In this document: one piece after another, positions 1 through 7,504 of the stretch | Layout of the letters: the number at the start of each line of letters is the position of its first letter | Numbering within the stretch: the first letter of the stretch is position 1 | Assembly (NCBI GenBank): GCA_944320725.1 | Contig: CALUIM010000002.1 | Location: 1-64,000, forward strand | Direction: 5' to 3' | Length of the DNA: 64,000 nt | Origin: an uncultured Coriobacteriaceae bacterium | GTDB lineage: Bacteria > Actinomycetota > Coriobacteriia > Coriobacteriales > Coriobacteriaceae | Program-made: the position numbers and the translations under genes | The notes under the pieces: generated by a model | What the model saw: the letters and a program-made list of their open reading frames with translations, nothing else | What the model was told of the DNA's origin: nothing | The model's database searches: none

Positions 1-52
1 CGCGCCGATGGTACTGCGGGTGGAGCCCGTGGGAGAGCAGGGCGCCGCTGAC
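1..52 (+). rRNA. rrf: 5S ribosomal RNA, 3' part only
   Basis: The first ~52 bases match the conserved 3' portion of bacterial 5S rRNA: the GATGGTACTGCGGG segment, then GTGGGAGAG, then the closing GGCGCCGC. The 5' half lies outside the window, so the window begins at the end of an rRNA operon. The exact 3' end is uncertain by a few bases. A strong terminator follows at 82-104. Confidence 0.85.
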
Positions 53-81
53 CGGTGGACGGCACCGGCCTGGAGCCGGAG

Positions 82-104
82 GGCCCCCGAGAGGGGGCCT
101 TTTT
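82..104 (+). terminator. Intrinsic terminator of the rRNA operon
   Basis: A perfect 7-bp stem (GGCCCCC/GGGGGCC) with a GAGA tetraloop is followed directly by five T. It sits about 30 bases after the 5S end and closes the rRNA transcript before acpS. Confidence 0.92.
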
Positions 105-204
105 GGTATCTATCCGAGGTGATAGATTATGGGTTTCCTCCTGTTCTTCGATTGATTACCATGGTGTGCAGGTATGTTGGTTCTGCACGCGTTGGAGGTG
201 ACCT

Positions 205-768
205 GTGTCCCGCGCACGTATTGGCGTGGATATCGTTGAGATTCCTCGGATGGAGCGAATCTTGCAGCGTACGCCATCATTTGCCACGCGCGTCTTCACC
301 GATGAAGAGCGCGCCTATTGTGACGCCACCACTCGTCCCTATGCCCATTACGCAACGCGTTTTGCAGCCCGTGAAGCGGTCTTGAAGGCGCTCGGCACAG
401 GGTTTAGCTGCGGGGTCGGCAGGAAAGATGTCTCGGTCACCCGGGATGCGCTCGGACGTCCCCAGGTGCTTCTTGCGGGGCGTGCGCGTGAAATCGCCAA
501 TGAGCTTGGCGTTGTCGAGATTGCCCTTTCGCTTTCCCTTACCGCTGATCTTGCCGTTGCAAATGCGATGGCTATCACCGAGGATGCGCGTCCGCGTGCC
601 AACGATAAGCCTGAAGATGAACGCGCGCGTCTGGCGCGCTCCTTCAAAGAGGCGCGTTCGATTCTTGACGAGTTAGAGCGCGTTCAGGATGAAGAACTTC
701 TTGCCGTATCGGGTGATACGGCGTCCGTCGATCATGGGGGTGCACATGAGACCGGTACTCAATTGTGA
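205..768 (+). CDS. acpS: Holo-[acyl-carrier-protein] synthase with C-terminal extension
   Basis: AcpS transfers 4'-phosphopantetheine from CoA to a serine of acyl carrier protein and so activates fatty acid synthesis. The N-terminus (RIGVDIVEIPRM) carries the Mg2+-binding aspartate motif, and FAAREAVLKALGTG carries the conserved glutamate and lysine region. The start is a GTG preceded by GGAGGTG at 194-200. At 187 aa it is longer than the usual ~120-130 aa: the family fold ends near residue 125 and a charged, probably helical tail of ~60 residues follows. The gene overlaps nnrDE by 23 bp, so the two are probably translated together. A weak promoter (TTGATT at 152-157, TATGTT at 173-178, 15-base spacing) may lie upstream. 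Confidence 0.93.
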   Translation: MSRARIGVDIVEIPRMERILQRTPSFATRVFTDEERAYCDATTRPYAHYATRFAAREAVLKALGTGFSCGVGRKDVSVTRDALGRPQVLLAGRAREIANELGVVEIALSLSLTADLAVANAMAITEDARPRANDKPEDERARLARSFKEARSILDELERVQDEELLAVSGDTASVDHGGAHETGTQL

Positions 769-2362
769 GCAGGTGTCCCAGCTCGAGGATCTTATCGAGA
801 AGGAAGGCACATCGAAAGCCGAGCTCATGGAGCTGGCTGGCGAGTTCGTTGCCGCCGAGGCGGAAAAGCTCGGTGCCAAGCGCGTGGTGGTGCTTACGGG
901 CTTTGGCAATAACGGCGGCGATGGCTGGGTTGCAGCCGATATTCTTGCTCATAAGGTGTCGCATGTCGACGTCGTGTCGCCGGTTGAGCCGGATGAGATT
1001 CCGGCCGCGCTTGCGCGCCATGTGGCACGTCGCACCGCCGGGCGCGAAGTCACCATCACCGTAGGTCCATCGCGCGATGAGCTTGCCGAGCTGATCGAAG
1101 CGGCCGACCTTGTGATCGATGCGATCCTTGGCACGGGCTTCCATGGCGCGCTGCGTCCGCCCTTCTCGATCTGGATTCCGCTGGTAAATGAGATGGGCAA
1201 GAAGGTGCTCTCCGTCGATGTTCCTTCGGGCCTTAATGCCGAGACGGGCGTAGTTGAGGATGCGAGCGTGCGTGCCGATCGCACGGCCACGATGCTGGCT
1301 CCCAAGATTGGCCTCTATAGTGCCGATGGGCCTGAATACGTGGGCGAGCTGGTATGCGGCGAGCTCTACGATAAGCTCGATGAGGTGGTCGACGATGTCG
1401 ACCATGCCGCCGAGATTGTCGAGGGCGGCGACTACATCGATTATCTCGAGCCGCTGCCGGCAAATATCAACAAGTACACGCGCGGCTCGGTGCTCGTGGT
1501 TGCAGGGTCGGCCCAGTATCCCGGCGCGGCTATCATGTCGGCGAAATCGGCTGCCCGCGCGGGCGCTGGCTATGTTGCCATTGCGGCTCCCGATGCCATC
1601 GCGAATCTCATTCGCATCGCGCTCCCGTCGGTCCCGGTGTTCGGTATGCCGTCGGATTCACGCGGTTCGTTTGGCGCGGCTGCGCGGCTCGACGTGTGCG
1701 ATCTCGCCAAGAAATACAGCTGCGTGCTCTGCGGGCCGGGGCTCACGACCTCGGCCGGCTCGATCGATGTGGTGCAAGGTCTGCTCAAGACCGATGTGCC
1801 GCTCATCCTCGACGCCGACGCGCTGAACTGCCTCTCGAAGCTCTCCATTGGCGGCATTGATAAGACGCCCGAGCTCTATCGTCGCGACGCGCCGCTCGTC
1901 TTCACGCCGCACTACGGCGAGTTGGAGCGCTTGGTCGATGCCGGCTCGATTGACAATCTCGACACCGCCATATCCGCAGCGCAGACACTCACCTGGGCTG
2001 TTGGTTCGGATGATTTTGTTGTTGTGGCGAAGGGACCCACCACCGCGATCGTGGGTGTTGAGAAGGTCTTGCTGCCTATGTCGGGGCCGGCTGCGCTGGC
2101 AACTGCCGGCTCGGGCGATGTGCTTGCGGGCATTATGGCGGGCAGCGCCGCCCTCGCGGTGCCGCATATCGACCGCTGGGAGTTGCTGTGCGCCTATGCG
2201 GTGGCAATTCACTCCTACACAGGCTTCATCGCGGCTTCGAAGATGGGCGAGAAGAGCGTCATTGCCACCGACCTGATCGATGTGATCGGTGAGGCCATGC
2301 AGCTTGCAACCGATGAGGCGCTGCGCGGCCTAGGGGTCCAGTCAGATGCTGGGGAGGCATAA
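746..2362 (+). CDS. nnrD: Bifunctional NAD(P)HX epimerase / ADP-dependent NAD(P)HX dehydratase
   Basis: This 538-aa protein repairs hydrated NAD(P)H. The N-terminal YjeF_N epimerase domain contains TGFGNNGGDGWVAA, DAILGTGFHG and SVDVPSGLNAETG. The C-terminal carbohydrate-kinase-like dehydratase contains VVAGSAQYPGAAIMSA, CGPGLT, LDADALN, FTPHYGELERL and the ATAGSGDVLAG motif that positions the nucleotide. The ATG at 746 was preferred over in-frame ATGs at 689 and 734 because GGGGGTG lies just upstream. In many actinobacteria the same protein sits between acpS and alr, as here. Both halves look complete, so both activities are expected. Confidence 0.93.
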   Translation: MRPVLNCEQVSQLEDLIEKEGTSKAELMELAGEFVAAEAEKLGAKRVVVLTGFGNNGGDGWVAADILAHKVSHVDVVSPVEPDEIPAALARHVARRTAGREVTITVGPSRDELAELIEAADLVIDAILGTGFHGALRPPFSIWIPLVNEMGKKVLSVDVPSGLNAETGVVEDASVRADRTATMLAPKIGLYSADGPEYVGELVCGELYDKLDEVVDDVDHAAEIVEGGDYIDYLEPLPANINKYTRGSVLVVAGSAQYPGAAIMSAKSAARAGAGYVAIAAPDAIANLIRIALPSVPVFGMPSDSRGSFGAAARLDVCDLAKKYSCVLCGPGLTTSAGSIDVVQGLLKTDVPLILDADALNCLSKLSIGGIDKTPELYRRDAPLVFTPHYGELERLVDAGSIDNLDTAISAAQTLTWAVGSDDFVVVAKGPTTAIVGVEKVLLPMSGPAALATAGSGDVLAGIMAGSAALAVPHIDRWELLCAYAVAIHSYTGFIAASKMGEKSVIATDLIDVIGEAMQLATDEALRGLGVQSDAGEA

Positions 2363-2367
2363 GCGCG

Positions 2368-3519
2368 ATGATGGCGAGCAAGCAGCCGGCAACACGCTGG
2401 GCGTGGGTTGAGATTGATCGCGGGGCGCTGCGCCGCAACGTACGCGCGTTCAAGGCGCTTCTTGGTCCTCGGCAGAAGATGTGCTGCGTGGTGAAGGCCG
2501 ATGCATACGGGCACGGTGCGGTGGAATGCGCCCGTGTCATGCATTCCATGGGTGTCGACATGTTTGCCGTTGCCACGGTATCGGAGGGCGCTGAGCTGCG
2601 CGAGGCAGGCATCTCTGCACCCATCCTGATGCTCTCGGAGCCTCCCATCAGCGCCATTCCGGAGCTCATTGCGCACGAGATCATGCCGTCGGTGTATACC
2701 ACCGAGTTCGCGCTCGCGTACGGCGAGTGCGCGGTCCAGGCGGGTACGGTTGGCAAATATCACTTGGCAATCGAGACAGGTATGAATCGCATCGGCGTGC
2801 ACTACACCGAGGCGCTTGAGTTCATGCGCGGCATCGATTTCCATCGCGGCATCGAGTGCGATGGCGTGTTCACGCATTTTGCGACCGCCGACGACCCTGA
2901 TGGCTGGGATTACAAGCTGCAGTGCCGCCGGTTCGATGAGGCAGTTGCCGCGTTGCGCGACGCCGGGCTCTCGTGCGGTACGGTTCACTGCGACAATACG
3001 CCGGCAACCATCCTCGATGCCTCGACGCACTATGACATGGTGCGTGTGGGCGTGGGCCTCTATGGCCTGCAGCCCTGTGATGCAACGCGCCCGCGCATCT
3101 CGCTGGAACCGGTCATGAGCGTGCGCGCACGGGTGACGCGGACGGCGCATCCCGCCATGGGCGAGGGTGTGGGTTACGGATTTACCTACCGCGTGCCGAG
3201 GACGGCGGTGCAGATTTGCACGCTGCCGCTTGGGTACGCCGACGGCCTTTCTCGCACGCTTTCCAATCGCATGGAGGTGCTCTATCGCGGTGAGCGCGTG
3301 CGGCAGGTGGGCAATATCTGCATGGATCAATGCATGGTCGCCATCCATGCCACGCCCATCCATCCCATCCCCGAGGCTGAGTACGGCGACACCATGACCA
3401 TCATTGGACGCGATGGCCACGAAGAGATCACCATGGATGAGATGGCCGAGCTGCGCGGTACCATCAATTACGAGGTCGCGTGCAACTTTGGCATGCGGCT
3501 TGAGAAAGTGTATCTGTAG
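2368..3519 (+). CDS. alr: Alanine racemase
   Basis: This PLP enzyme interconverts L- and D-alanine for peptidoglycan. The pyridoxal lysine is K43 in VVKADAYGHGA. The second catalytic base is the Tyr of the VGYGFTY segment, and it is followed by the conserved PLGYADG. DMVRVGVGLYG and GNICMDQ are also family signatures. Its length of 383 aa is typical. GGGGAGG at 2351-2357 serves the start; the ATG at 2371 is an alternative. The gene follows nnrDE after 5 bp, and its stop codon overlaps the ribosome site of the next gene, so it sits inside an operon. Confidence 0.96.
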   Translation: MMASKQPATRWAWVEIDRGALRRNVRAFKALLGPRQKMCCVVKADAYGHGAVECARVMHSMGVDMFAVATVSEGAELREAGISAPILMLSEPPISAIPELIAHEIMPSVYTTEFALAYGECAVQAGTVGKYHLAIETGMNRIGVHYTEALEFMRGIDFHRGIECDGVFTHFATADDPDGWDYKLQCRRFDEAVAALRDAGLSCGTVHCDNTPATILDASTHYDMVRVGVGLYGLQPCDATRPRISLEPVMSVRARVTRTAHPAMGEGVGYGFTYRVPRTAVQICTLPLGYADGLSRTLSNRMEVLYRGERVRQVGNICMDQCMVAIHATPIHPIPEAEYGDTMTIIGRDGHEEITMDEMAELRGTINYEVACNFGMRLEKVYL

Positions 3520-3530
3520 GAGGGCGAGCC

Positions 3531-4208
3531 ATGGGCGTCATGCATATTCCTGGACATGAGCATCAGGCTCCGCGCGAGGTGACCCTCGAGGAAATTCGTG
3601 CGGTGCTGGGCGATTGCCGGCTCTGTGAACTTGCGCAGACGCGCACGAACATCGTGTTTGGTGTGGGCAACCCGCATGCACGCGTGATGTTTGTAGGCGA
3701 GGCGCCCGGTCGCAACGAAGACCTGCAGGGCGAGCCGTTTGTAGGCCGCGCTGGCGAGAACCTCAACGGCATCCTTTCGCTCGCGGGGTTGCGTCGCGAG
3801 GACATCTACATCGCCAATGTGCTGAAGTGCCGGCCCCCAGGAAACCGTGATCCCAAGGCAGATGAAGTGCTTGCCTGCTCGCCGTTTCTCCGCGAGCAGA
3901 TTCGCAGCATCTGGCCCGATGTTATTGTGACGCTGGGCAATCCTGCGACGCACTTTGTGCTCAAGACCGAAATCGGCATCACCCGCCTGCGCGGTCGCTT
4001 CCATCAGATGGGCCACTTCGTGGTCATGCCCACGTTCCATCCGGCGGCGGCGCTGCGCAATCCCGCGTGGCAGGAGCTGCTCGAGGCTGACTTCAAGATG
4101 CTGGGCGAGTGGCTGGAGCGGCATCCGGCGCAGCCGGTTCCCGTTCCATCTGCAGCCGCATCGGGAGCGGATGGCGCGGCCGATCATCTGCCGCAGGTTG
4201 GTGAGTAG
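3531..4208 (+). CDS. Uracil-DNA glycosylase, family 4 (Fe-S)
   Basis: The enzyme removes uracil from DNA in base excision repair. FVGEAPGRNEDLQGEPFVGRAG is the family-4 active-site block (first 20-odd residues from about residue 55), and HPAAALRNP is the second motif. Four cysteines suited to a [4Fe-4S] cluster are visible: the C-x2-C pair near residues 29-32, one in NVLKCRPPGN and one in the LACSPF segment. Length is 225 aa, with a proline-rich C-terminal tail. AGGAGGG overlaps the alr stop codon and sets the start. It lies in the same transcription unit as alr and tsaE. Confidence 0.94.
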   Translation: MGVMHIPGHEHQAPREVTLEEIRAVLGDCRLCELAQTRTNIVFGVGNPHARVMFVGEAPGRNEDLQGEPFVGRAGENLNGILSLAGLRREDIYIANVLKCRPPGNRDPKADEVLACSPFLREQIRSIWPDVIVTLGNPATHFVLKTEIGITRLRGRFHQMGHFVVMPTFHPAAALRNPAWQELLEADFKMLGEWLERHPAQPVPVPSAAASGADGAADHLPQVGE

Positions 4209-4209
4209 C

Positions 4210-4713
4210 GTGTCGCTCGAGCGCGTGGGGCGCGGTGTGTATACGAGTGCGTCTCAGGCGGATACCGAACACCTCGGCGAGCTTGTCGCCCCACATCTTG
4301 CAGACGGAGATGTGCTCATTCTCACGGGCGGTCTCGGTGTGGGCAAGACGCACTTCACCAAAGGCGTTGCTCGGGCATTGGGCGATACACACCCCGTGAC
4401 GAGCCCTACCTTTGCCTTGATGGCCGTGCACGACGGCGGACGCATTCCGTTATTTCATTTCGATCTTTACCGGCTTGAGCATGCGTTCGAGCTCGAGGAT
4501 ACCGGCATCTACGACGTGCTGGGCTATGAGGGCGCGTGTTTGCTGGAATGGGGCGAGCAGTTCCAAGACGAGCTGACCGACGAGTACCTCTCGGTGCGCA
4601 TCGAGCGCACGGGCGATAGCACGCGATGCATCGCGCTTGAGGCGCATGGGAGCCGTGCCGAGGAACTCGCCGACGCCATCGATGCGGGCGTCGTGGCGGC
4701 AGACAATCAATAG
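4210..4713 (+). CDS. tsaE: tRNA t6A37 biosynthesis ATPase TsaE
   Basis: TsaE is the P-loop ATPase that drives the TsaB-TsaD complex making threonylcarbamoyl-A37 in ANN-reading tRNAs. The Walker A motif is GGLGVGKTHFTKG; TSPTFALM, HFDLYRL and LEWGEQF are family signatures. I chose the GTG at 4210, giving 167 aa, because the product then begins close to the usual N-terminus. GTG at 4201 and ATG at 4171 are possible, and the ribosome sites for all three are weak. It starts 1 bp after the glycosylase gene and ends 8 bp before the tsaB-rimI-tsaD fusion, so all four functions of the pathway step are encoded together. Confidence 0.92.
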   Translation: MSLERVGRGVYTSASQADTEHLGELVAPHLADGDVLILTGGLGVGKTHFTKGVARALGDTHPVTSPTFALMAVHDGGRIPLFHFDLYRLEHAFELEDTGIYDVLGYEGACLLEWGEQFQDELTDEYLSVRIERTGDSTRCIALEAHGSRAEELADAIDAGVVAADNQ

Positions 4714-4721
4714 GGGACACC

Positions 4722-7169
4722 ATGGACACAGAGCCAGTGAAGCTTGAATCTACGAGCATCGTGGTGGCGCTCGACACCTCGTCTGACATGCTCGCTTGCG
4801 CGGTTGCTCGCCTGAACGGCGATATGCGTGCTGCGGACGTCCAGACGCGCGGTGCGTGCACCGTGTTGGCTTCGGGCGACCACATGTGCCGCCGGCATGC
4901 CAACGTCGAGTTGGTGAATACGGTGGATGCAACGCTCACGGCGGCGGGTCTTACACGTGCCGATGTCGATGCCTATCTCGTGGGGCGCGGTCCGGGATCG
5001 TTCACGGGCGTGCGCATTGGTATCTCGACGGCAAAGGGCCTGGCGTGCGGCGCGGCGAAGCCGCTCTTTGGCACGTCGACGCTCGATGCATATGCATGGA
5101 CCGCGTGGAAGGCGGGCGTGCGCGGCCTGTTGGGCGTTGCGGCCGACGCCATGCGCGGTGAGGTGTATCCGGCGCTCTATGAGCTCGACGAATGCGGCGC
5201 GCATCGCCAATTTGAGCGGGAGCGCGTGGTAAAAGCTGCCGTAGCGGTCGACGAGTGGGCTGCACGCCCCGATGCCGCGTCGCTTCAGCTCACCGGCGAT
5301 GGCCTCGTGCGCTACGGGGCGCGCTTCGAAGCTGCGGGGCTGATGCAACGCGCCCTGCCGCGCGAGCTCTGGTGGCCCACGGGCGAGGGGTTGCTGCTCG
5401 CGGCCTGTTCCGCCGAGGGGCGTGCCGCGCTGGGCTCGGGTGATCCCGCGCTCGTGCTGCCCATCTATACGCGGCTTTCTGATGCCGAGGAGAACGAGCG
5501 ACGCCGCTTGGGCAGGGCCGAGAGCGAGCGCGACGGCGCGGTTGGCGTGGCAGAGGAGCTTGCCGGTAGGCATTTGCAGTTTCGCCCGATGGGCGCCGCG
5601 GATGCCGAACCTGCGGCGGCGCTCGAACGCATGTGTTTTGAAGGGGCGGCGCATGCGCCCTGGACGGCATCGCAGTTCCTCGCTGAGTTTTCCAACGAGG
5701 CGGCGGTCCCCAGAAGCTGGTGGGTTGCACATGACGATGGCGAGCTCGTGGGCTTCGCCGGTGGCATGGTGGTCGATCAGGATATTCAGATTCTCGACGT
5801 CGCTACCGTGCCTGCGCGGCGACGCGAGGGTATTGCGCGCACGCTGCTGGGGCGCGTGAGCTACGATGCGCAGATGCTTGGCTGCACGACGGCATCGCTT
5901 GAGGTCGAGGCGGAAAACGCCGCCGCGATCGCCCTGTATGAGGGGCTCGGCTTTGCGCAGGCAGGCCTCAGGCGCAACTATTATGCGCCCGGGTGCGATG
6001 CACTCGTCATGACGGCGCCGTTGCCGCTTGCGCTGCCCGTAAGCGATGCTTCGCCCGAGCCTACGGCGCGCGCTGCGCGTCCGTGGCCACCCAAGGAGCC
6101 GGTGCGGACAGATGATGAGCACAAGCGGCTTGCAGAAGCGCGGCCCGTGCTTGCCATCGAGAGCTCGTGTGACGAGACCGCCGTTGCCGTTATGGATGCC
6201 GAGGGTGCGCTACTTGCCAATCAGGTTTCGACGCAGATCGATTTTCACGCGCGGTTTGGCGGCGTGGTTCCCGAGATTGCCTCGCGCAAGCACGTCGAGG
6301 TGATTGCGAGTGTGGTTGATGCCGCGCTTGAAGAGGCAACGCGTGCGCTTGGTCTTGCGGGTGGAACGCTGGCGCCGCATGAGCTTGCTGCGGTTGCCGT
6401 CACCCAGGGCCCGGGCCTGGTGGGCGCGCTTGTGGTGGGCGTGGCATTTGCCAAGGGCTTTGCCTATGCTGCAGACGTTCCGCTCATCTGCGTCAACCAT
6501 CTCGAGGGCCATCTTTTCGCCAATCTGCTCACCACACCCGATCTTGAGCCGCCGTTTATCTTTACGCTCGTTTCGGGCGGCCACACCATGCTGGTGCATG
6601 TGCGGGCATGGGGCGATTATGAGGTGCTGGGCGAGACGCTCGACGACGCGGTGGGCGAGGCGTTCGACAAGGTTGCCAAGGCGCTCGGTCTGGGATATCC
6701 GGGCGGCCCGGTCATCTCGCGCTTGGCCGAGACGGGGAATCCGCATGCCATCGAGTTCCCGCGTGCGCTCAACCGCAAGGGCGACTACCGCTTCTCGCTT
6801 TCGGGTCTCAAGACCGCCGTGGTCAACTACATCGAACATGAGACGCAGGCAGGGCGCCCCATTCATCTACCTGACCTTGCGGCGTCGTTCGAGGCCGCGG
6901 TGTTCGACGTGCAGTACAAGAAGGCGTGGGCGGCGCTACGCCAAACCGGTGCGCGCGAATATTGCATTGGCGGCGGCGTGGCCGCTAATCCCCATCTCCG
7001 CGAGATGATGATTCGCAAACTGGGTCGACAGGGCGTGCGCGTGACGGTTCCTCCGCAGGGGGCCTGCACCGATAACGCCGCCATGATTGCCGAGGTGGCA
7101 CGCCGCAAGCTCGCTCGCGGTGAGTTTGCCGCGCTCGACATTGACGCCGATCCCAACATGACGCTGTAG
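4722..7169 (+). CDS. TsaB-RimI-TsaD three-domain fusion protein
   Basis: This 815-aa protein joins three normally separate proteins. Residues ~13-255 are TsaB (VALDTSSDML, GRGPGSFTGVRIGISTAKGL), the scaffold partner of TsaD. Residues ~285-432 are a GNAT acetyltransferase like RimI, the ribosomal protein S18 N-acetyltransferase (VATVPARRREGIARTLLGR is the acetyl-CoA loop; NAAAIALYEGLGF is typical). Residues ~474-815 are TsaD, which transfers threonylcarbamoyl to tRNA A37 (AIESSCDET, metal-binding HLEGH at 593-597, SGGHTMLVH, GGGVAANPHLR). Linkers at ~256-284 and ~433-473 are Ala/Pro/charged. The domain order equals the tsaB-rimI-tsaD gene order seen elsewhere. All key motifs are intact, so each domain is probably active. 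Confidence 0.94.
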   Translation: MDTEPVKLESTSIVVALDTSSDMLACAVARLNGDMRAADVQTRGACTVLASGDHMCRRHANVELVNTVDATLTAAGLTRADVDAYLVGRGPGSFTGVRIGISTAKGLACGAAKPLFGTSTLDAYAWTAWKAGVRGLLGVAADAMRGEVYPALYELDECGAHRQFERERVVKAAVAVDEWAARPDAASLQLTGDGLVRYGARFEAAGLMQRALPRELWWPTGEGLLLAACSAEGRAALGSGDPALVLPIYTRLSDAEENERRRLGRAESERDGAVGVAEELAGRHLQFRPMGAADAEPAAALERMCFEGAAHAPWTASQFLAEFSNEAAVPRSWWVAHDDGELVGFAGGMVVDQDIQILDVATVPARRREGIARTLLGRVSYDAQMLGCTTASLEVEAENAAAIALYEGLGFAQAGLRRNYYAPGCDALVMTAPLPLALPVSDASPEPTARAARPWPPKEPVRTDDEHKRLAEARPVLAIESSCDETAVAVMDAEGALLANQVSTQIDFHARFGGVVPEIASRKHVEVIASVVDAALEEATRALGLAGGTLAPHELAAVAVTQGPGLVGALVVGVAFAKGFAYAADVPLICVNHLEGHLFANLLTTPDLEPPFIFTLVSGGHTMLVHVRAWGDYEVLGETLDDAVGEAFDKVAKALGLGYPGGPVISRLAETGNPHAIEFPRALNRKGDYRFSLSGLKTAVVNYIEHETQAGRPIHLPDLAASFEAAVFDVQYKKAWAALRQTGAREYCIGGGVAANPHLREMMIRKLGRQGVRVTVPPQGACTDNAAMIAEVARRKLARGEFAALDIDADPNMTL

Positions 7170-7344
7170 TCCCTAGCACCGCCGCTGTCCGTGTGGGCGG
7201 AGATACGCTTGTTGCAACAACATGGCAACGCGCTGGTAACATGCCGCATTGTCGTTTGACGGCGCCCGCGCACAGGTCGATACTACGTTCAGCCCAACGG
7301 GGCAGCGCGGAGATCCGCGTCACGTCTAGGGAAGTGTGTGAAAC

Positions 7345-7389
7345 ATGACCATCTATCAGCTACGCATTGCGATTGAGATTATCTGCTAG
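7345..7389 (+). CDS. Putative Ile-rich leader peptide upstream of cstA
   Basis: A 14-codon ORF encodes MTIYQLRIAIEIIC and ends in TAG. Five of 14 residues are isoleucine, and a CTA leucine codon is present, which is rare in this GC-rich genome. AGGGAAG lies 9-15 bases upstream. It is followed at once by alternating hairpins and a terminator (7391-7472) ahead of cstA. That layout is the one used for leader-peptide attenuation. The peptide is too short to have a recognisable family. Translation has not been shown, so this is inference from position and RNA structure. Confidence 0.55.
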   Translation: MTIYQLRIAIEIIC

Positions 7390-7390
7390 C

Positions 7391-7472
7391 GCGGGCTGAC
7401 GTATGCCGCCCGTGCAATACGGGCGGCCGCAAGATGGGTTTGAGGCCGTCGATGAACGTCGACGGCTTTTTT
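7391..7472 (+). promoter_or_regulatory. Candidate transcription attenuator of cstA
   Basis: Five segments can pair in alternative ways. Segment 1 (7391-7396) pairs with 2 (7408-7413). Segment 2 (7405-7413) pairs perfectly over 9 bp with 3 (7419-7427). Segment 3 (7423-7428) pairs with 4 (7444-7449). Segment 4 (7445-7452) pairs over 8 bp with 5 (7459-7466) and is followed by six T, an intrinsic terminator. A ribosome resting at the leader TAG would cover segment 1, allowing 2:3 and then termination. A ribosome stalled earlier would free 1:2 and then 3:4, the antiterminator. The terminator is clear; the switching model is inferred. Confidence 0.65.
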
Positions 7473-7504
7473 GTTTTGCATGCTCGCCAAAGGGGGACTT
7501 CGGT

